DNA from: Aotearoamyces nothofagi
Taxonomy: Eukaryota > Ascomycota > Leotiomycetes > Leotiales > Tympanidaceae
Assembly: GCA_015345905.1 (NCBI GenBank)
Contig: JADDTR010000022.1
Coordinates: forward strand, 217,787 to 281,786
Direction: 5' to 3'
DNA length: 64,000 bases
Shown: one piece after another, positions 57,968 to 64,000 of the stretch
How the letters are laid out: every line of letters starts with the position of its first letter
Numbering within the stretch: the first letter of the stretch is position 1
Translations under genes and position numbers: made by a program
Notes under the pieces: model-generated
Databases searched by the model: none
Seen by the model: only the letters and a program-made list of their open reading frames with translations
Told to the model about the DNA's origin: nothing

Positions 57968-58918
57968 GCGGAGAGGCCTCAGAGGTGGGCTGGGGATGAC
58001 TTTACGCTGTGTGGGTGCGTGACGAGGCCTGAGAAGCCATCCTGTGATGAATTATGTGCCAAAGGTGGCGATTTCAGGGTTAGGCTATTGAGTAAGTGAG
58101 AAGACGTGAGAGGGCCCCGAAACATTAATTGTAGAGTGAAGGGGCGCAGGGTAAATCGGGCGTGTGGTGTGTCCTTCGGTATATGCCAATGCAACTCTCA
58201 CCGAGTTTTCGATACTGTCAGATATGATTGCCGGAGCTGCGTCAAAGGCGGTAAAAATCAAGTGAAAGAAAGTACAAGCAGACAGGATGGGAAGCTTGAC
58301 TAAATCATCCCACAGAGGAGAGCTGTCGCTGGATGCGGACGTCGTCGGGTGGCCGTCAAAAAGCCAAAGACTCTTACGACACCTAGCTGCAACGCCGGAG
58401 GAGAAGCTCCCCCGTATAAAATACGCGCACGGAGGCGCAGAAGTCCTGGAGCCCAGATTTACTATCACCGAGCAGTTCTATTGGCCTGCAGAAACATCAT
58501 GCAACCGTTGAGGTTGGGGGGGGGGGGGGAAGACGTCACTGCTCGATACTCCGGCATTTCCGCGCATGGCACGACGGAACATGGGGGTTGAAGGCTGGAG
58601 GACGCGCGATGAAATCATTGTGCACACGCACGAGTTTGTCCAGACACGGGCAGCGGGATCCCGAGGAGAGGCCATGTGCTCGATTGCTTGATATCGAGAG
58701 CTCTCTTGCTGTTTTATCAGTATCGCGCTTTCTCGATGGTATCAAGCCCCGTCTGCTCGGGCTGTTCCGCCCTCTGAAAACCGATTGCCGAAAGCTTGTG
58801 TGCTTAAGCTTCCTGGACCCCGTCTCTGACTTTAGCTGCAACATCCATATCCTTCCTGCTCAGCAAGGCTACAGGAGTGCTGCAGGCGGCGTTATCTTGG
58901 TTTGAGTACCTGACTTCA
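57968..58918. other. Region between two BTB-like loci, with a poly-G run
   Basis: About 950 bases with overlapping short frames on both strands, none recognised. A run of 14 G interrupted by nothing else lies at about 58516-58529. The 5' exon of the 57.3 kb BTB-like gene should lie here. Confidence 0.4.
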
Positions 58919-59657
58919 TCATTCGGGGCTGTAGCCGAACAACTGTTCTGCGCTCCAACCGGCTTCCATACAAGGCACATCTCTCCGGTGCTCATGGAAT
59001 TCGCATATCATCCAGTCTTTGGAGTGGCGGATGACTGACTGTAAACCAGGCTTTCTAGCAACACCTCTCAGCCTCCTAGAGAAGCCGATGTGGATGTCGC
59101 TGCTCTCTCGAGTGAGCTGTATGATATCGTCATAGCTGAATCCCAAAGTCTCGGGGCATATGCGAGTCAAGGGCTTCGATCTGTTCGTGAAAGCTTGCTA
59201 CCTGGGTGACAGCCCATTGAGCCGCCATCTCTCCGAGGCCGCAGCTCGCCGACGTGAGGGTGTAGGCTGACATGAACTTTTCCTTAGTTAGCCATCGCCG
59301 CAACCGCTTGATTCCGAGCATGATGGCTGTCATAGCTCTATCTATGAGGATCTCTACGCAGTGCTTCTCTGCAAAGTTGTACGGATGAAGAATATTTCTC
59401 AGCTGTCGAGTTTTGCAGATAGCCGTTCCTCCTTCCTTTATGGCTAGGACGCGGTCACTATATACTTACTCGAGAACCCTTGCAAATGTGTCGGGATGAT
59501 CATCTGGCAGGTACGCGGCGTTCTCTGCGGCTTCCTTGAAGCCGCCGTTGAACATTTCGTCGGAGTACTCGATCTTTGCGCAGAGATCTCTCTGGTAGAC
59601 CCGGAAGGAGCTATCAGCAACCCACCGAGTCCAGCAGCGGCGATGGGTAAATAACAA
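58919..59657 (-). pseudogene. BTB/POZ-domain gene, probably decayed
   Basis: Reading 59657 to 58919 on the minus strand gives a good BTB core: FRVYQRDLCAKIEYSDEMFN, GGFKEAAENAAYLPDDHPDT, FARVLE, matching the fungal 'LLCakSeyFdkaFnGGFkEa..g..yLPeDdP..F...leylY' pattern. Directly after RVLE is TAA (59462-59460) where a Tyr codon is expected; the frame then continues VYSDRVLAIKEGG and NILHPYNFAEKHCVEILIDR as expected for the next helices. A GTAAGT overlaps this stop, so a real intron is possible but no matching acceptor restores the frame soon after. Near 59200 the conserved reading changes register between EMAAQWAVTQ and FSYDDIIQLTRESSDIHIGF. The 3' end CEFHEHRRDVPCMEAGWSAE and QLFGYSPE is a typical family ending. 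One stop plus one register change suggest decay. Confidence 0.55.
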
Positions 59658-59696
59658 GCCCGCGTAGGTTGAAAAACAAGACTATCAAAGCAAGAG

Positions 59697-60035
59697 GTTC
59701 TTTAGCATTTCCGAGTCCCGAATCTGAATCTGATTCTTGATTCCAATACCAGCACGGCCACCAGCCAAGCCAACCCCATCCACTATCAAAACCCAGAAAG
59801 GGGACATCCAAGCATGCACAGTAGGACAGGCGCCAGAGTCCGAAAAGCCAGAGGAAATAGCGCTTTAGCATTTCTAAGCCCCGAGCCTGATTCCGATTCC
59901 GATTCCGATCCCAAACCCAGCAAGGCCACCAGCCAAGCCAAGCACCCCATCAGCATCCCGCCCCAGAAAAAGGAAATCCACGCACGCACACCACTGCAGA
60001 CGCCGCGGTCCCAAAAGCTGCCAGCAGCGCAGAAA
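59697..60035. repeat. Imperfect tandem duplication, units of about 167 bp
   Basis: The segment from about 59697 (TTTAGCATTTCCGAGTCCC) is repeated from about 59865 (TTTAGCATTTCTAAGCCCC). Both copies continue in parallel through a GATTCC/GAATCT run, then CCAGCA.GGCCACCAGCC, AAGCCAA.C.CCCATC and CCCAGAAA..GG, to ATCCA.GCA.GCACA. Identity by eye is roughly 70-80 percent, with small gaps. Confidence 0.75.
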
Positions 60036-60374
60036 GCGCCCCCGCATCTTCCACCCCCGGGGTCCAGCTCCGCTCCCGACGCTGCTCCCAGCGAGCCCGC
60101 CAGGCACGCCAACCCAGCACGCAGGAGCACGACGCGCAGAAAGCACACCAGGGGCATCGCGCGCAGGATCACGCCGCCGCGCCCGCCGCCGGCGAAGAAG
60201 ACGAAGGCGCGCCCGAAGGTGGGCACCGGCGACGGGCTGCTGGAATGTGCTGGAGGAGAAGCTGGAGCAGAGGCGGCGGAGGGAGAGGAGGAGGAGGAGG
60301 ACGAGGACGATGATGAGAGAGGAACGAGCGGGCCAAGAGGGGCGCCTTGCGACGAGGAGGCGGCGAGGAACTGA
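59814..60374 (+). CDS. Low-complexity hypothetical ORF, doubtful
   Basis: Open frame of 186 codons. The product is disordered in character: SPEPDSDSDSDPKPSKATSQ, a Pro/Lys-rich middle (PQKKEIHARTPLQTPRSQKL), an Arg-rich block (ARRSTTRRKHTRGIARRITP), then PPAKKTKARPKVGTGDGLLE and an acidic Glu/Asp run. It could be a small nuclear protein or the last exon of one. The Ser-Pro-Glu-Ser-Glu-Ser-Asp start of the upstream repeat copy (59697) reads the same peptide (ALAF-SPE-SDSD type) before a stop, so the frame may once have extended through both copies. The opposite strand is open over the same stretch (59786-60379) with Ser/Gly-rich text, so coding status is not settled. Confidence 0.3.
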   Translation: MHSRTGARVRKARGNSALAFLSPEPDSDSDSDPKPSKATSQAKHPISIPPQKKEIHARTPLQTPRSQKLPAAQKAPPHLPPPGSSSAPDAAPSEPARHANPARRSTTRRKHTRGIARRITPPRPPPAKKTKARPKVGTGDGLLECAGGEAGAEAAEGEEEEEDEDDDERGTSGPRGAPCDEEAARN

Positions 60375-60962
60375 AGCACCAGAGCTGGCTTGGCTGCAGG
60401 GCCCCGCTAGATTGGAGACGGACGGGTGGCGGTGCTGCTACTGCTACCTGGATAGAGCGCCCGCCGTGGGCGTCTTCTGGCGTGGGAATGGAAGTGCGGG
60501 TTCGGAGGCCGCTTTTGCTTGTCTCGCTTGGCGTTGGGGGGATAGGGATAGGGGTAGGGGTAGGGGTATCCAGGCACGGGAGGGCGACTTGCGTTTTTTT
60601 TGCTTCTTCTCACGGCATAGATGGCGAGACGCGAGTGTTTTTTTCTTTTCTCTCTCTCTCTCTCTCGCAGCGTATAACATGGTCTATACAACAGCATCCA
60701 TCGAGGCAGGCAGGCAGGCAAGCTGGAGAATTGAATACAGAATACAGCAGAATGATCGGCTCTATAATTTGATGCCCATGACTTACTTTGGATTTGATTT
60801 TTAAGTATGTACATATCTGTTCCAAAGATCCGCTATGCGATGCGATGCGATGCGATGCCTTCCTTCCCTAGACTATCGTACCTTTTCGTCTAATATCCAA
60901 CCAAAATGACGACTCAATAATACACTGGCACAAGCATACCGAGATGAGTGATATTTATTGGT
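60375..60962. other. Intergenic region with simple repeats
   Basis: Contains a G-rich 6-bp repeat GGGATA/GGGGTA at about 60535-60570, a CT microsatellite at about 60647-60667, GGCA x4 at about 60704-60720, and ATGCG x4 at about 60836-60857. Frames across it are produced by these repeats. It lies at the 3' side of the aspartic protease gene. Confidence 0.55.
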
Positions 60963-62419
60963 TTACTGATGAGGCGCCATGCCGATGGTGTTATTCCCAC
61001 CATTGAAGGCGACGAATTGTGCTTTGAACAGGATATCACCATAGATTTGCAAATCAGATGTCGTAGCTTGGAGGCCTCCGAAGCAAGCTATCAAGCACGC
61101 GGTAGTTAGCGTCGATTCTCTTGTAAGAGCAAATAGTTATCATAACCGGGCAGGGGAGGCTTACTACTAGCATCGACGGTGGTGAAGTTGATTAGGCTGC
61201 CGGGCACAGTTGCCATATAGACGCCTCCGACATCAACTGATAGATCTGGCAGAACCGAATCGCATGGGAATGTAACGCCGCCTACCGACGCATCGTCCAC
61301 AGCGCCGGTTACGTTACTGTAGTATGCATTTACGATCGCTGCGCTGGCCAGCATAAGGGTGGTTCCGGTGTCTGCGATGGCAGTGCCGCCAGTGGCCGCT
61401 ATTGCATCGCCGTCACCGACCTGAAACTTGCTGCTAGAAAACTGCCAGAAGCCATTTGTGGTATCGACGGCTGCCCAGGACAAGCTGCCATTGAACTTGG
61501 TCGTATCGATGGTGCCAAACTCGTAAGAGCCAGCGGCTGCGTGGCGGAGATCAGCGGTGAAGACTGGCTCAGCGAGAGTTGAGAGGGCATTGTCGAAGAA
61601 GGTCTTTTGTTGAGTAGGCTGGACTGTGTTTAGGGTGCTAAAGGCGAGACCGACGAGGCCATTGGATGAGGTGTCGGTGACGAAGGAGCCGGAGACTGTC
61701 GTGGCGAGTTCAATGGCTTGCGCGGTGACAGTTGCACCGCCAATGTTGACGGTGTCGGAGCCGACTGTGCCTGCAGCGCCAGAGCCATCGCCATAGCTGA
61801 TATCGAAGGTTTGGCCGCTAAGGGTTTGGAAGGTGGTGGACTTTGATGAGTCGAAGAGAGTATGGCCTGTGCTTTCGTCTGCAGAGAGGCCGGTGTTGAA
61901 GACCCAAAGATCAGAGGAGCCAGAGTCGAAGTCCATGTTTATCGTCTGGCCTCCAATTGTGACCGGGGCTAGAAACTCGACGTCGTCAGCTTCAGGTGTG
62001 GCTGTGACGCTTCCAGTTGAAGTGCCGTTTGTCGTTGCGCCTGTAGCACTGGTGCCAGCAGTAGCTGCAGTAGCAGTAGCAGCTGCAGCTGCACTTGTAG
62101 CAGTTCCAGTCCCAGCTCCCGTCCCAGCTCCAGCTCCAGCCCCAGCTCCAGCTGCAGCTGCAGTTCCAGCTCCGCCATGCTTATGGCCAGCTTTCTTCTT
62201 GCTAGCAGCCGCTTCGACCAGTCCCGCAGGAATAGGCATCTTATATTTGCTATATGACTTTAAGAGCTGTGTTGGTCCATGATATTTGGTGAACTTGGTA
62301 TTGGCGAATCGTTCAACCTTAAAGGACCTGCCTTTGAGTTGCTTGGGCGCAGGAGCGGCAATGACACCGGCGATCAGCAGAGCAACAAGGAGGAGAGCAT
62401 TGAATAAGGAAGGCATCAT
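60963..62419 (-). CDS. Secreted pepsin-type aspartic endopeptidase (family A1)
   Basis: Secreted acid protease that cleaves proteins outside the cell. Two exons, 62419-61165 and 61087-60963, join in frame to 459 aa. The ATG at 62419 starts a clear signal peptide (MMPSLFNALLLVALLIAGVI-AAPAPK); the frame is open further upstream but that part has no signal-like order. A propeptide follows (KGRSFKVERFANTKFTKYHG, SKYKMPIPAGLVEAAASKKK), then an unusual Ala/Gly/Thr-rich linker of about 60 residues and the two-lobed protease. The first active-site motif is DFDSGSSDLWVF (about residue 163), the flap is DISYGDGSGAAGT, and the second is AIADTGTTLM (about 348). The second exon gives CFGGLQATTSDLQIYGDILF and a normal end. 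The first motif is DSG, not DTG, which is tolerated in fungal members. It resembles penicillopepsin/aspergillopepsin I. Confidence 0.94.
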
Positions 62420-63925
62420 AGCGGCAGCAGATGGGTGAAAGAAGACCACACCAGGTGGTTGAAGAAGAGAACAAATGAGGCTGTACTCGTGGACTAGAAA
62501 CCAAACACAAGTATTGCCAAGAAACGAAGGTCGATCAAGATCCAAGAACGAAAGAATGAGCCGGCTCAAAGAAAAGGATCAGGAAAAGTAGAAGTAGATG
62601 AAGAAAAGGATAGTACGAAAGGAATATAGAGCAGGCCGATCGCTAAAGAGGAACACGCGGCGCGGAGACATGTGGAGCTGTATAGAGTCTACGGAACATA
62701 GACAGAGCCAGAAGAGCCGACTGCTATGGGATCCGTCTCGCCAGCACCAAACGCCCAAGACGCCTGCAAGACATAAGCTGCAGCATCTCGGTGGGGAAGT
62801 CGAGCAGAAGCAGCTAGCTGGATCTCCGCGGTGGCTCAGGTAAAGAAACGGTGCGTGCACCGGACGACGCCGGTTTGGCAGCAGCATCTGGAGCAGTTCA
62901 GGGGGAGGTCCAAGGGGGTCTGAGGAGGTCTGAGAAGGGCTGAGCAGGCCTGAGCAGGAGGGGGAGGGATTAGGGTTATAGCCAGGACGGGCATACGGCC
63001 AGGGCGGCCGGGTTGACAAGCCACGGACGGTCCTCGCGGCTGACGTGGAAGAGGGAAGAGAGAAGTACGGGAGAGAGGAGAGGAGAGGAGAGGAGAGAGG
63101 AGAGAAGGGATGTTGGTGGCAGCGATGCACTTGCACTGATGCTCTGTCGCTTAGGCCTGCTGGAGCCCCCCGGCAGTGAACCCCCGTAGCCCCCGTAGCC
63201 CCCGTTGGAGAAGACCCGTTCCGTCGCGCCCGCTGCAACCTCGACCGCAGCATCTCGACTTGGCTACAGAGCCCCGAACAAAGACGTCGACTACAGAAAG
63301 ACCTCGACGCTGCACCTCGAGGACGGATGCACTGCTATGGCAAGTATCTGTGGCAATTATCTATAGCAAGTATCTATGGCAAGTATCTATGGCAAACATC
63401 TAGCCTAGCTCAACATCTGTACACGACTGGTGATGGCCAGCCGCATTCCAGCTATGCTATGCCATGTATGCCATGCTGACCAGATGCCACAGCACAACAG
63501 CACCGCAGCCTCGTTTCCGAATCACAACCGCTCGCAGGCTCGCTGGAACACCGAGAGCCAGCCATGCGCACCCTCTCGCGACCGTTTCAGCCCCCCGGCC
63601 GCCATGACGAGTCCCCCCGGCCAAACCAGCAGGGAGCCAGCCAGCTCGTGCCATGCCATGCCTGCCCCGCCACACCCGTCGTCGTCGCCAGAGCCGCGTG
63701 AAACGGACCTGAAACCTGCCCCCCGCAATCAATCAACCCCTCTAGCCAGCAGTAGAAGTGTAGAACAGAAGAGCGAGCGCCCCCGACACAGCCGGAGCGA
63801 GATCAGATATGAATCCTGTCACAGCACAGATACCTGACCCGTAACCTCACGAGGGCGATCAAACCGCCTCCCATCTTTTCTTTCTTTCTCCCAACATATC
63901 TATTTTAACCAGACAGTGACATCTG

Positions 63926-63926
<1 letters not shown>
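62420..63926. other. Upstream region of the protease gene with simple repeats, no supported gene
   Basis: About 1.5 kb. It holds a GGAGA-type purine repeat at about 63068-63107, three copies of a CCCCCGTAG unit at about 63180-63206, and an imperfect 12-14 bp tandem repeat at about 63339-63403. Frames on both strands (for example 63430-63837 +, 62579-63253 -) are Ser/Pro/Arg-rich and overlap, so I treat them as noise. The first few hundred bases are the likely promoter and 5' UTR of the protease gene. Confidence 0.45.
63339..63403. repeat. Short tandem repeat GGCAAGTATCTAT, about 5 copies
   Basis: Units GGCAAGTATCTGT, GGCAATTATCTATA, GCAAGTATCTAT, GGCAAGTATCTAT and GGCAAACATCTAG follow one another without gaps. 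Non-coding. Confidence 0.75.

Positions 63927-64000
<74 letters not shown>
63927..64000. repeat. Uninterrupted poly-G run to the window end
   Basis: At least 74 consecutive G from 63927 to the last base. No biological sequence is expected to hold this cleanly; it looks like a two-colour-chemistry no-signal artefact at a contig end. Confidence 0.9.

Noticed and set aside
59786-60379. Minus-strand open frame of 197 codons, Ser/Gly/Ala-rich
   Set aside because: It is antisense to a low-complexity + frame, starts with a Ser homopolymer made by a GAGGAG repeat, and has no domain-like order. It is a by-product of repeat composition.
60535-60570. Telomere-like G-rich repeat (GGGATAGGGGTAGGGGTA)
   Set aside because: The unit is GGGGTA with a GGGATA variant, not the TTAGGG of filamentous ascomycetes, the run is about 30 bp, and genes lie on both sides. 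Treated as a simple repeat.
62579-63253. Minus-strand open frame of 224 codons upstream of the protease
   Set aside because: Composition is Ser/Pro/Arg-rich and follows the purine/pyrimidine repeats (SSPLLSSLPYFSLPSS); no domain, no Met-context support, and it overlaps the expected promoter.
1-64000. CRISPR arrays, prophage, defence or toxin systems, intact transposons
   Set aside because: No array of regularly spaced repeats, no transposase, reverse transcriptase or integrase motifs and no phage genes were seen; the window is eukaryotic with spliceosomal introns throughout.

Overview
This window is nuclear DNA of a filamentous ascomycete (Pezizomycotina). The genes have short spliceosomal introns (about 45-145 nt) with GTRNGT donors, CTAAC/CTRAY branch sites close to the acceptor, and YAG ends. 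The gene set is typical of moulds: a class V / class VI myosin-type chitin synthase pair, translation factor eEF3, a Zn2Cys6 regulator, a BBC1/MTI1 SH3 protein, an MRP51 mitoribosomal protein, a 2EXR protein and BTB proteins. The general look of the proteins suggests Leotiomycetes (Helotiales-like), but that is an impression and was not tested. I see no virus, no intact transposon and no bacterial-type system.

Layout. 1-285: 3' end of a DUF1680-like glycosidase. 825-1632: three tRNA-Ile(AAU) genes, each with a different intron. 2565-6830 (-): mitochondrial nicotinamide nucleotide transhydrogenase, in which I resolve 17 exons including one of 4 nt. 7934-9683 (-): MFS sugar transporter. 9.7-13.4 kb: low-complexity intergenic DNA with no convincing gene. 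13445-15797 (-): Zn2Cys6 transcription factor. 16497-22210 (-) and 23703-29228 (+): head-to-head class V and class VI chitin synthases sharing a promoter of about 1.5 kb. 30257-31132 (+): 2EXR protein. 31958-33526 (+): MRP51. 33866-34412 (+): ribosomal protein eS17. 34845-35762 (-): RTR1/RPAP2-type CTD phosphatase, divergent from BBC1/MTI1 (36296-40034, +). 41099-44817 (-): eEF3, whose 3' end is split into very small exons. 46829-48942 (+): HExxH protein. 49063-50270 (-): MDR oxidoreductase. 51433-52449 (+): thiamine pyrophosphokinase. 52840-53633 (-): SNARE BOS1, with an intron directly after the start codon. 54666-55235 (+): small membrane protein. 55946-56843 (+): OM14-like protein. 57317-57967 (-) and 58919-59657 (-): two BTB-like loci, the second apparently decaying. 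59.7-60.4 kb: local duplication inside a low-complexity ORF. 60963-62419 (-): secreted pepsin-type aspartic protease. 63927-64000: an unbroken G run, probably a sequencing or assembly artefact.

Most of the window is conserved housekeeping and cell-wall biology. The two chitin synthases form one functional unit (polarised wall synthesis driven by myosin-like enzymes). eS17, MRP51 and eEF3 serve translation, NNT and the OM14-like protein are mitochondrial, and BBC1 (actin patch) and BOS1 (ER-Golgi) serve traffic and polarity. I found no clearly undescribed multi-gene system. The most unusual signals are in gene structure: the 4-nt microexon in NNT, several 15-18 nt exons (including one carrying half of an HExxH motif), and the ATG-only first coding exon of BOS1. 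All splice models were deduced by eye from frame, splice sites and family conservation.
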